DNA of 64,000 nt from Brachyspira sp. SAP_772 (lineage in GTDB: Bacteria > Spirochaetota > Brachyspiria > Brachyspirales > Brachyspiraceae), in the NCBI RefSeq assembly GCF_009755885.1, contig NZ_VYIX01000002.1:602875-666874 (forward strand). Direction: 5' to 3'. The position numbers and the translations under genes are program-made. Of the stretch, positions 18,380-26,181 are shown piece by piece (positions within the stretch are counted from its first letter, which is position 1; every line of letters begins with the position of its first letter). The notes beneath the pieces are model-generated. The model did no database searches, was not told the DNA's origin, and saw only the letters and a list, made by a program, of their open reading frames with translations.

Positions 18380-19780
18380 TTATGTGTTAGAGTAAACTGC
18401 CTCTGATGAAGCCTCTTTATTATTCTTTTCTTCTTCTAAAGCTTTTCTTTTCATTTTTTGGTAAATGTATGTGTACATAATACTTGCCATTAAAACTGTA
18501 ACTATATCGGCTATAGGCTGAGCCCATATAATACCTTTTATGCCGAATAATTTTGTACCTATAAGTATTGTAGGTATAAATGCTATTCCTTGTCTGCTTA
18601 TAGAAAGTACTAAAGAAGGAATTGATTTTCCTAATGCTTGGAATGTAGACATAAATACAAATTGAAAGCCTATTATAGGAGCTATTGAATAACTTGCTAT
18701 CAAGAATCTCACTCCATAATCAATTACCTCTTCATTATTAATAAATACTTGAACAGAAGCTCTTCCAAATATTAAAGATAAAATTAAAAGCAAAAATCCT
18801 GTTATTACACTTACAAGACAAGATATTTTTATAGCAGCATTCATTCTCTTATAATTTCTAGCAGCAAAGTTGTATCCAACAAAAGGCTGAAGACCTTGAG
18901 CAAGTCCAATAAATATTAATACTACAAGTGTAAATATTCTCTGTGCTACGCCCAAACCAGCCACAACATTATCACTATATCCAGCAGCTAAATTGTTTAT
19001 AAGTATGTTTGAAGCACTCATAAGTATGTTGTTAATAGAAACAGGTATACCTATTGCAAATACATTTGAAAGTATATCAGACTTCAAAGAAAACTCTTTA
19101 AAATGTATTGATAAGAAAGATTTTTTTCTTAAAATATGGTATATGTAGTAAAAAGTAGAGCAAGCATTACCAATTATTGTAGCCAAAGCAGCACCAGCAA
19201 CCCCCATATTCATATAAAGAATCATTATAGGGTCTAATACTATATTAACTACAGTACCAATCATCATACCAATCATAGCCTCTTTTGAAGAACCTTCAGC
19301 CCTTACAATCTGCCCCATAGCCATTTGGTTGACTACAAAAGGAGCTCCAAGTGCCACTATAATTAAATAATCCTTAGAAAATTGATAAGTGTTCTGACTA
19401 GCACCTGATATTTTTAATATGTCTTTCATAAATATCAAGTATATAGCCATAGAAAGAAATCCTACTATAATACTTGCATAAAAAGCAAATGCTGATATCT
19501 TTTTTACAGATTCATAATCTTTAGAACCTAATTTTCTAGATATGTAAGAACCGCCTCCTATACCAAATATATTACCGAAAGCCATAAGAAGCAAATATAT
19601 AGGCATACACAATGATACAGCAGCAACCTGATTAGGGTCTCCTGTTTGTCCTACAAAGAAAGTATCTACCATATTATAAAAAACATTGACTAACATTCCT
19701 AATATTGTTGGAAGTGCTAGCGTAATTAGAGCTTTGTGTACGGGATAATTTTCGAACAGTTCGATTTTTTTATCTGTCAT
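18380..19780 (-). CDS. MATE-family multidrug efflux transporter
   Basis: Inner-membrane protein of 466 residues with about 12 hydrophobic segments. It matches the MATE/DinF group: ALPTILGMLVNVFYNMVDTFF in the first helices, the loop GIGGGSYISRKLGSKD, and AEGSSKEAMIGMMIGTVVNI. Such pumps export cationic drugs or metabolites using Na+ or H+ gradients (family knowledge); the substrate here is unknown. A very strong ribosome site (AAGGAGGT) precedes the ATG. The C-terminal 20 residues are charged and cytoplasmic. It seems to be a single-gene unit. Confidence 0.92.
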   Translation of the reverse strand: MTDKKIELFENYPVHKALITLALPTILGMLVNVFYNMVDTFFVGQTGDPNQVAAVSLCMPIYLLLMAFGNIFGIGGGSYISRKLGSKDYESVKKISAFAFYASIIVGFLSMAIYLIFMKDILKISGASQNTYQFSKDYLIIVALGAPFVVNQMAMGQIVRAEGSSKEAMIGMMIGTVVNIVLDPIMILYMNMGVAGAALATIIGNACSTFYYIYHILRKKSFLSIHFKEFSLKSDILSNVFAIGIPVSINNILMSASNILINNLAAGYSDNVVAGLGVAQRIFTLVVLIFIGLAQGLQPFVGYNFAARNYKRMNAAIKISCLVSVITGFLLLILSLIFGRASVQVFINNEEVIDYGVRFLIASYSIAPIIGFQFVFMSTFQALGKSIPSLVLSISRQGIAFIPTILIGTKLFGIKGIIWAQPIADIVTVLMASIMYTYIYQKMKRKALEEEKNNKEASSEAVYSNT

Positions 19781-20028
19781 ACGTTTGTACCTCCTTTTAT
19801 TGGTTGTTAAATTATAAATTATTAAATTATAGATTATACCAAATAAAAAAATATATCAAGCGATAAAAAATAGGTTTTTTTAATTTTTTTTGATATTGTT
19901 ATGGTATATTTTTATGTAAATTTATTATAATTTATCATTTTATAAAAAAATTATATAGTTTTATAATTAAAATAATGTTTGTAAAATACAAAAAATTATA
20001 AAAAGTTTATTAATATTTTAATTAAAAA

Positions 20029-20985
20029 TTATTTTGTATACTTCTTTATAAATTTTTCTACTACATCAAACATATCTTTAGTCCAAAACTGCCAATCGCT
20101 ATGATCAGCATTTTTTACAGTATAAAACTCATAAACTCTATTTTCTTTTTTTAACTTATCAGCTAAAATTTTACTCTGACTAAATGGCACAACACTATCA
20201 GTATCACCATGTGCTAAAAATATAGGCGGTAAATTATCAGCTTTTGAAATCTCATAATAAGGACTTGCTTTTTTTGCTTCTTCAGGATAATCATAAACAT
20301 TTTTTCTTCCTATTAATATTCCTTCAGGACTCTCAGCATCTCCTGTAGTAGTTTTTAATGGGTCATTTCTCATTTCAAGTATATCTGTTGGCGGATAATA
20401 TGCAATTATCGCATTCATATAAGGTATTGTATTATCATTATCGCTTAAAGGTATTGCTGTAAATAAAGCAGTATGTGCTCCTGATGAAGTTCCCCAAACA
20501 AATACATTATTAGTATCAACATTATATTTATCTGCATTATTTATCATAAAATTAAGTGCGTCTCTTGCATCTTCAATTTGTGCTGGAAAAATTGCTTCAT
20601 CGCTTGGTCTATATTCAACTATAGAAACAACATAGCCTCTTCTAGCAAAATCTCCCATCACTACTAAATTCTGATAAACATTCTGCTTTCTCCATCTTGA
20701 ACCTTGTATAAATAAAACTAATGGATATTTTGAGTTTGTATCATTTCTTTTTAGTTTTGGTGTTAATATTTGAAGAGATAAATCAATGCCGTCTTTATTT
20801 GTGTAAATAACATTTGGTGTGTAATCAACATTAAAAACAGTATTTTTTTCTTCTAATACTATATTGCCTTCTTCATTTGTGTATATTGTAAAATTATTCA
20901 TACTATTATTTCCTTCATTTTTAGATGAATTATTACAAGAAACAAAAATCAAACAAAAAATAAAAATCATTAAAATTTTTTTCAT
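20029..20985 (-). CDS. Alpha/beta-hydrolase lipoprotein (esterase/lipase-like), downstream copy
   Basis: A 318-residue exported lipoprotein: the signal peptide ends in the lipobox IFVSC (Cys17). The hydrolase fold resembles the BD-FAE/carboxylesterase group: PLVLFIQGSRWRKQN (oxyanion-hole region), nucleophile Ser in VWGTSSGAHTALF, Asp in HGDTDSVVPF, and His in KNADHSDWQFW. It probably hydrolyses esters at the outer face of the cell or in the periplasm. It is a close paralogue of the gene at 21249-22202, with long identical stretches, and so arose by tandem duplication. Substrate unknown. Confidence 0.88.
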   Translation of the reverse strand: MKKILMIFIFCLIFVSCNNSSKNEGNNSMNNFTIYTNEEGNIVLEEKNTVFNVDYTPNVIYTNKDGIDLSLQILTPKLKRNDTNSKYPLVLFIQGSRWRKQNVYQNLVVMGDFARRGYVVSIVEYRPSDEAIFPAQIEDARDALNFMINNADKYNVDTNNVFVWGTSSGAHTALFTAIPLSDNDNTIPYMNAIIAYYPPTDILEMRNDPLKTTTGDAESPEGILIGRKNVYDYPEEAKKASPYYEISKADNLPPIFLAHGDTDSVVPFSQSKILADKLKKENRVYEFYTVKNADHSDWQFWTKDMFDVVEKFIKKYTK

Positions 20986-21197
20986 TTGTGCTCCTAAATG
21001 TATATAAAAACATGTTTATATTTAGATATTACTAAAAATGTTTTATTATGTCAAATTTTTTATGCGTTAGATGAAATTATTTAAAAGTGTATAGTTGAAT
21101 GAAAATAATAAAATGAAATCAAGAAATTAATTCAAAAACTAAAATATTATATATTAATTTATTTTATAATATTTTATTTATGCAATTATTAATATAT

Positions 21198-21229
21198 AAC
21201 TATACTGCATAAAATAATGCAGTATAGTT
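21198..21229. terminator. Perfect 13-bp hairpin between the two hydrolase genes
   Basis: Arms 21198-21210 and 21217-21229 (AACTATACTGCAT and its complement) enclose a 6-base loop, 20 bases after the upstream paralogue's stop. There is no clear U-run on the minus strand, so it may be a weak terminator or an mRNA 3'-end stabiliser. Confidence 0.6.
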
Positions 21230-21248
21230 ACTATTTATTAAATAAAAA

Positions 21249-22202
21249 TTATTTTTTATATTTGTTTATAAACTCTTCAACAATATCAAACATATCTTTA
21301 GTCCAAAACTGCCAATCACCATGATCTGCATCTTTTAAAGCATAAAACTCATAAACTCTATTTTCTTCTTTTAATTTATCAGCTAAAATTTTACTTTGAT
21401 TAAAAGGAACCAAATTATCACCTGTACCATGTACTAAAAATATAGGAGGCAGCTCTTTAGCCTTTGAAATCTCATAATAAGGGCTTATCTTTTTAGCTTC
21501 TTCTGGATAGTCATAAACATTCTTTCTTCCTATTAATATGCCTTCAGGGCTCTCAGCATCTCCTGTAGTAGAACCTAAAGGATCATTTCTCATTTCAAGT
21601 AAATCTGTAGGAGGATAATATGCTATAATGACATTCATATTTGGTATTGTGTTATCATTATCACTCAAAGGTATTGCTGTAAATAATGCAGTATGTCCGC
21701 CTGATGAATCTCCCCACACAAATAAATTGTTTGTATCAGCATTATATTTATCAGCATTATCAAGCATAAATTTAATAGCATCTCTTGCATCTTCTATTTG
21801 TGCTGGAAAAACTGCTGTGTCGCTTGGTCTATATTCAACTATAGCAACAACATATCCTCTCCTCGCAAAATCTCCAAGAGCAACCAAATTTCTATACACA
21901 TTTTGTTTTCTCCATGCCGAACCCTGTATATAAACTATTAATGGATATTTAGCATTTGTATCAACATTAAGAAGTCTAGGAATCATTATTTGAAGAGTTA
22001 AATCTGTATTGTCTTTTCTAGCATATACAACATTTGGAATATATTCCATACTATAATGAATATTCTTTTGTTCAAATGTTACACTTCCATCTTCATTTGT
22101 AGTTGTTATTATAGTGTCCATATTACCTTCTACATTGTTGTTTGACTTACTGCATGAAACAAATATAATCAAAAAACTTAAAACAATCAATATATTTCTC
22201 AT
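21249..22202 (-). CDS. Alpha/beta-hydrolase lipoprotein (esterase/lipase-like), upstream copy
   Basis: About 317 residues. I take the ATG at 22202 (MRNILIVLSFLIIFVSCSKS): it has an AGGAG site at normal spacing and gives a standard lipoprotein signal with lipobox IFVSC. The frame extends 9 codons further upstream. Catalytic elements are VYIQGSAWRKQN, nucleophile Ser in VWGDSSGGHTALF, Asp in HGTGDNLVPF, and His in KDADHGDWQFW. The nucleophile elbow is GDSSG, against GTSSG in the downstream paralogue. The pair is probably transcribed together, with a hairpin between them. Confidence 0.88.
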   Translation of the reverse strand: MRNILIVLSFLIIFVSCSKSNNNVEGNMDTIITTTNEDGSVTFEQKNIHYSMEYIPNVVYARKDNTDLTLQIMIPRLLNVDTNAKYPLIVYIQGSAWRKQNVYRNLVALGDFARRGYVVAIVEYRPSDTAVFPAQIEDARDAIKFMLDNADKYNADTNNLFVWGDSSGGHTALFTAIPLSDNDNTIPNMNVIIAYYPPTDLLEMRNDPLGSTTGDAESPEGILIGRKNVYDYPEEAKKISPYYEISKAKELPPIFLVHGTGDNLVPFNQSKILADKLKEENRVYEFYALKDADHGDWQFWTKDMFDIVEEFINKYKK

Positions 22203-22327
22203 TTTTAAAACTCCTGTAAATAAAAACATGTTTATATTTATATATTACATGGATTTTATATTATGTCAATTGTTTAATATATTAGATTCAAAATTATATT
22301 AATTGTTAATTTATTTTTTGCTTTCTA

Positions 22328-23257
22328 CTATTGTTTATTTAAATTTTTTTTGATAAACATGCTTATAAAACCATTAGCCCAACTTAATGTTCCTATCTTT
22401 ATACCAATGATTAGATACTCAAAAAAATTCATCTTTTTATCAGATAAAAACTTTATATCTATATAATCATCATCTAAATTGTTCTCAAAATATCCATGAT
22501 TAAAATCAAATTTATGATAGCCCGTGCCATCAAAACCAATATTGTTTGTAAAAGATTTTTTTGACGGCCAAACACATAATTTTTTTCTCTGATACATTGC
22601 AAATGAATAATAAATATCCCATAAATTGTTTTGAATATAAAGATTATTCTTTACAGCTTTTTTTATAGCTAATAAATGAAACCATGAAAATACTCCGCCG
22701 AATATTTTATGTTTAATACTTTTGTTATACCAAGAAGTATCACAAGTATCCCAAGCTATATCATTCCATTTATTTCTCCAAGTACCCCAGCCCCAGCTAT
22801 GAAAAGCATATGTAAATATAACATCATGCTTATGCCTTTTAGTTGCTTGTTTATGAGCAAATGCAGTTACAGCAACAACATCTTCATCGTCTTTATAATA
22901 ATTTAAGGCGTTATTCATAAACTCAAGAAAATATTTATTAGTTTCAATATCATCTTCTAAGCCTATAAAATATTCATGATTTTCAAATATGGTATTTACT
23001 GCTTTTACAGTAGAATATTTGATGCCTAAATTTTGTTCAGCTTCATACACATAAACATTTTTAAAACCATCTTTTACAGTTTTAAGATATTCTCTAAGTT
23101 CAGAAACTGACTTTTCATCTTCTTTTTTGCTAGGGGCATCTGAAAATATATATAAATCTGTCTCAGATGCTAAAGTGTTTTTCTTTAATGCTTCAATTAC
23201 TCTTTTTGTGTGTTCAAGTCTATTGTATACTACCAATCCAACAGGTGCTAAGTTCAT
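22328..23257 (-). CDS. Family-2-like glycosyltransferase
   Basis: Cytoplasmic-facing protein of 309 residues with a GT-A fold start: APVGLVVYNRLEHTKRVIEAL, then DLYIFSDAPS, and a metal-binding acidic motif GLEDDIE in place of the usual DxD. The later HSWGWGTWRNKW phrase is common in this sugar-transferase subgroup. It probably adds a sugar to a surface glycan, lipooligosaccharide or glycoprotein. It is a lone gene with a GGAG ribosome site. Donor and acceptor cannot be told from sequence. Confidence 0.82.
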   Translation of the reverse strand: MNLAPVGLVVYNRLEHTKRVIEALKKNTLASETDLYIFSDAPSKKEDEKSVSELREYLKTVKDGFKNVYVYEAEQNLGIKYSTVKAVNTIFENHEYFIGLEDDIETNKYFLEFMNNALNYYKDDEDVVAVTAFAHKQATKRHKHDVIFTYAFHSWGWGTWRNKWNDIAWDTCDTSWYNKSIKHKIFGGVFSWFHLLAIKKAVKNNLYIQNNLWDIYYSFAMYQRKKLCVWPSKKSFTNNIGFDGTGYHKFDFNHGYFENNLDDDYIDIKFLSDKKMNFFEYLIIGIKIGTLSWANGFISMFIKKNLNKQ

Positions 23258-23810
23258 AATAAATCTCCATTTAATTTTATTAATATATATTTAGTATATT
23301 TTGTAAGTAAAGTTTTTTTATAAGTAAATAAAATTTATTAAGTAATATAAATATTGAAAAGAGTTATTGTTTTGATATTTTGAAAATAAGCAGAAAGATA
23401 TATTATTTTATTCTTTAGAATTAAATAATATTTTGAGAAAATCAAATATGTTTTTAATATAAAATTAATTATAAGAAAGTCGTTTAATGATAATATATAC
23501 TCATTCTTATAAGGAATGATTGATATTTTATTAGATATTAATGAGTTTTTAAATTCGAGTTCCATAATAAAAAATACTACATATTATTTTGTTGGCAAAC
23601 ATAATAACAAATTTTGATATTTAGTAAATATGAATATATGATATTTTTGTTTTTAAAGTTTACTTAATATACTATTTTAGTTGTTTTTTATAGCTAATAT
23701 TTAATATATTTTAGTTTTAATTAGTATTATTATATAACATAATAAAATTAAAAAATACTATATATGGTAATAAATATTTATGTGATATTAAAAGTTAATT
23801 TTTGTTATTT
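23258..23810. other. AT-rich gene-free stretch
   Basis: No supported gene in about 550 bases. A 75-codon frame on the minus strand (23338-23565) has no ribosome site and no recognisable domain. No GC-rich repeat is present either. Confidence 0.5.
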
Positions 23811-23848
23811 AAAATAAAAAACCGACCTGTTTACAAGAAACAAGTCGG
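23811..23848 (-). terminator. Intrinsic terminator of the vsp gene
   Basis: An 11-bp stem (23822-23832 with 23838-23848). As minus-strand RNA the single mismatch is a U-G pair and a U-run follows. It lies 35 bases after the vsp stop. Confidence 0.85.
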
Positions 23849-23883
23849 ATATCTATAAAACTAATTTTGGTTATCGTGGAATT

Positions 23884-25047
23884 TTAGTTTAATGAAGGTA
23901 AGTACCAAGTTATACCTGTAGTAGTTTCAAATAATACAGGAGATAGATTAGCATTAGCAGAAGTACCTTGTTGACCATTTACATTACCATTAACATCCAT
24001 CTCAAAGTACCATTCTAAGTCTTCAACAGGAGTTACATACATTTCTGCATAAGCCTGCCAAGTTAAATAATGCTGAGTTTCTTGTACTGAACCTGCTTCT
24101 TTTCTTTTTTGTGAAGTTACTGCATAACCTAAACCAGGTTCAAAATAAAGAGATACTATATCACTGCTTGCTGCCAAAGATAATATTGGTTTAACAGCTA
24201 CATAGAAAGGACTAACATCATATATGTCTGATTGCTTTTGAGTATTTAAATCTATAGCATTTGCACCATTATTATAATTATTATACATATTTTCTAATGT
24301 ATAATTGCGACCGAACTGATCAAGAGTAGCATAATTTCCTTTTAATGCTTGGTGATACTCTATTCTGATATAAGGATTAACTGCTACATTACCCACTTGA
24401 GTATTTAAGAAATATAATCTTAACTGCAAGCCAAGAGTTTCAATAGCATTTTTAGTTGTACCATTTTCCCAAGTACCGTTTTTATATGAAGCATATAATC
24501 TTATTAAATTAAATGCATCTATTCCTGTATAATATCTTAATTCTATTTGATTAAATCCTACACCAGTAAATTTACTACCTGCTACTCCATTAACTTTATC
24601 TGTTACAGCAACTTGTATAGGTGCTGCTATTCTTAAATTATTGTTTAAAGCATTAAATACTAATGTAGGTGTATGAACTTGTAAATATTTGTCTACATAA
24701 TTGAAGTTATATCCTACCCCTATACCAAACATATCAGAAGTGTATCCTATACCTGCAGACAAAGTAGGGTTAAAATCAACCTTATTATTTTCTGTAGTAC
24801 TAGGGCTTAGTATAGAACCCATCCAACCTTGATCAGCGTAAACACCAAAAGTACCTTTTATTGTACCATTTCCTAAAGTGAAGCCCAACTGATTCATTCT
24901 AGCTCTTAATTGATTGCCATGTACGAGGAAGTTAATCCAGTCATCACCGTCTACACCATACATACCAAATGCTGAAACTGATGTCATTAATAAAGAACCT
25001 ATTACAGCAACTAAGAACTTTATTTTTTTGCTAACTTTTTGTATCAT
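23884..25047 (-). CDS. Variable surface protein, Vsp39 family
   Basis: A 387-residue exported outer-membrane protein. The signal peptide (KFLVAVIGSLLMTSVSAFG) and the mature start GMYGVDGDDWINFLVHGNQ match the Brachyspira Vsp (Bhmp) family, including the GNGTIKGTFG and DQGWMGSI phrases that follow. The body alternates aromatic and polar residues, as expected of a beta-barrel. In B. hyodysenteriae these proteins occur as tandem vsp genes and are major, serologically variable surface antigens (established knowledge). Here only one copy is present. Expression is probably strong: AGGAG site, hairpin-bearing leader and own terminator. A 19-base homopolymer lies in the promoter region. Confidence 0.92.
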   Translation of the reverse strand: MIQKVSKKIKFLVAVIGSLLMTSVSAFGMYGVDGDDWINFLVHGNQLRARMNQLGFTLGNGTIKGTFGVYADQGWMGSILSPSTTENNKVDFNPTLSAGIGYTSDMFGIGVGYNFNYVDKYLQVHTPTLVFNALNNNLRIAAPIQVAVTDKVNGVAGSKFTGVGFNQIELRYYTGIDAFNLIRLYASYKNGTWENGTTKNAIETLGLQLRLYFLNTQVGNVAVNPYIRIEYHQALKGNYATLDQFGRNYTLENMYNNYNNGANAIDLNTQKQSDIYDVSPFYVAVKPILSLAASSDIVSLYFEPGLGYAVTSQKRKEAGSVQETQHYLTWQAYAEMYVTPVEDLEWYFEMDVNGNVNGQQGTSANANLSPVLFETTTGITWYLPSLN

Positions 25048-25111
25048 AAAGTTATCTCCTAAATATTTTTTATACTATTACCCATTGCTGAGTATAAGCA
25101 TCAATATAACT

Positions 25112-25135
25112 GCTGAACAAATTTCTTTGTTCAGC
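25112..25135 (-). promoter_or_regulatory. Perfect hairpin in the vsp leader
   Basis: A 10-bp perfect stem (GCTGAACAAA with TTTGTTCAGC) around a 4-base loop, 65 bases upstream of the vsp start and inside the presumed 5' UTR. Such leader hairpins can stabilise abundant mRNAs; the role here is inference. Confidence 0.6.
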
Positions 25136-25165
25136 ATTAGAGAAAAAGTTTTATTAACTACAAGT

Positions 25166-25192
25166 ATTGTAAAAAAAAAAAAAAAAAAACAA
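25166..25192 (-). promoter_or_regulatory. Candidate vsp promoter containing a 19-base T tract
   Basis: On the minus strand 19 consecutive T (25171-25189) end in TACAAT (25166-25171), a good -10 box. TTGTTT (25187-25192) is a possible weak -35 box; the spacer would then be 15 bp and consist entirely of T. Changes in tract length would alter box spacing, as in known phase-variable promoters. Box assignment is by eye. Confidence 0.5.
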
Positions 25193-25261
25193 TATGAAAA
25201 TATGATATTTTTGATATTTTTTACTTAAATACAGAAAAAATTTTGTGCAAATATGAGGCTT

Positions 25262-25440
25262 TGTTTTCGGGCAAAATTTCGATGGATTGGGCGGCGACTG
25301 CCCGCGGCGCGCCCGAAGGGTAGCGCCTTAGGGGGTCGCCACCGAAAGTGCCTGCGACCGAATGTATAGGCCTTCAGGGCGACCGTAGGAAGTACCCGCG
25401 ACTGAAAGGAGCGTGGGTATGGCTGTAGGGAGCGGTGCTA
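25262..25440. repeat. GC-rich mosaic repeat block upstream of vsp
   Basis: Strikingly GC-rich DNA in an AT-rich genome. It is built from variants of the motif GCGACCGAAGGAAGTGCC and its relatives (GTCGCCACCGAAAGTGCC, GGCGACCGTAGGAAGTACCC, GCGACTGAAAGGAGCG). These are the same modules that fill the hairpin interiors of the A and B repeats. No plausible gene: the open frames here have no ribosome site. Confidence 0.7.
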
Positions 25441-25625
25441 GCTGACTATTTAGCTTAACAAATTCATCAAAATTTGAACGACCTTTAGGCTTCCACCACA
25501 ATCTGTATACAAATTTACAGTATACACCCCGCACGCAGAACTAAATTTAAAATATTTATAAAATTATCATTAAAATTTTATTATATTAAAAAAGTTTGTT
25601 GCACCGTGCGGTTATAATTTTTGCA
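25441..25625 (+). repeat. CCGCACG/CGTGCGG palindrome element, copy 1
   Basis: Begins CTGACTATTTAG and continues through GACCTTTAGGCT and AAATTTACAGTAT to CCGCACGC (25529-25536). An AT-rich loop of about 65 bases follows, then CCGTGCGG (25604-25611) and TTATAATTTTT. It matches 25945-26175 in order and spacing, so the two are direct duplicates about 510 bp apart. Confidence 0.7.
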
Positions 25626-25697
25626 ATATTTTTTATTTATAAATAAATACCCAAACAACTATATTTTGTCAAAAATGAATTTTTAAAATTAAAATAT

Positions 25698-25786
25698 TTG
25701 CGGGGCTTTGCCCCGCACCCCAGTTCTTTTGCCGATAGGCACCTACTCGGTATTGGTATAAAAGAACCAAAAAAACTGCATTTTTA
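25698..25786 (-). repeat. A-type double-hairpin repeat, reverse orientation
   Basis: Read on the minus strand: TGCAG, GGTTCTTTTATACCAAT, an inserted inner hairpin (CCGA with TCGG), AAAAGAAC, then GCGGGGC/GCCCCGC around AAA, then CAAAT. The inserted inner hairpin is the same as in the copy at 31829. Confidence 0.8.
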
Positions 25787-25868
25787 ATCTAAATTTAGGT
25801 TATATCCACATTTAATATATATGTTTTTTATATAAAGTTTTAGTAATTGCTTTTTTGAGAAACTTGCC

Positions 25869-25940
25869 TGCGACCGAAGGAAGTGCCCGTGGTGCGACCG
25901 AAGGAAGTGCCCGTGGTGCGACCGAAGGAAGTGCCTGCGG
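25869..25940 (+). repeat. 24-bp tandem repeat, three units
   Basis: Units are 25869-25892, 25893-25916 and 25917-25940. The first two are identical and the third differs only near its end. The core of each is GCGACCGAAGGAAGTGCC, the module found singly (mostly in reverse complement) inside the hairpin repeats at 9.4, 28.7, 29.2, 31.6 and 33.5 kb. Confidence 0.9.
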
Positions 25941-25944
25941 GGCA

Positions 25945-26175
25945 AATCTACTATTTAGTCCGAAAATTCATCAATTTGCCCGCCCTTTAGGCTCTTTGTC
26001 TGTATTTTCAATTCTTACTTTGCTATGATTTTCTGCTTTAGCCACTATCTTAGGCTTCCCGCCCAAGCTATATATAAATTTACAGTATCTGCACCGCACG
26101 CTAAGCAAAATTTACAATATCAATAAAATTTTATTATATTAGGAAATTTATTCCACCGTGCGGTTATAATTTTTT
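25945..26175 (+). repeat. CCGCACG/CGTGCGG palindrome element, copy 2
   Basis: CTATTTAGTC, GCCCTTTAGGCT and AAATTTACAGTAT lead to CCGCACGC (26094-26101). A loop of about 54 bases precedes CCGTGCGG (26156-26163) and TTATAATTTTTTT. It ends directly before the creD stop, so it may also serve as its 3' end. Confidence 0.7.
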
Positions 26176-26181
26176 TAATCG

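Noticed and set aside
23338-23565. 75-codon minus-strand frame between the glycosyltransferase and vsp
   Set aside because: No ribosome site, no domain, composition expected from AT-rich spacer.
25328-25534. 68-codon minus-strand frame in the GC-rich block
   Set aside because: It is read through the repeat modules; GC-rich repeats leave open frames by chance.
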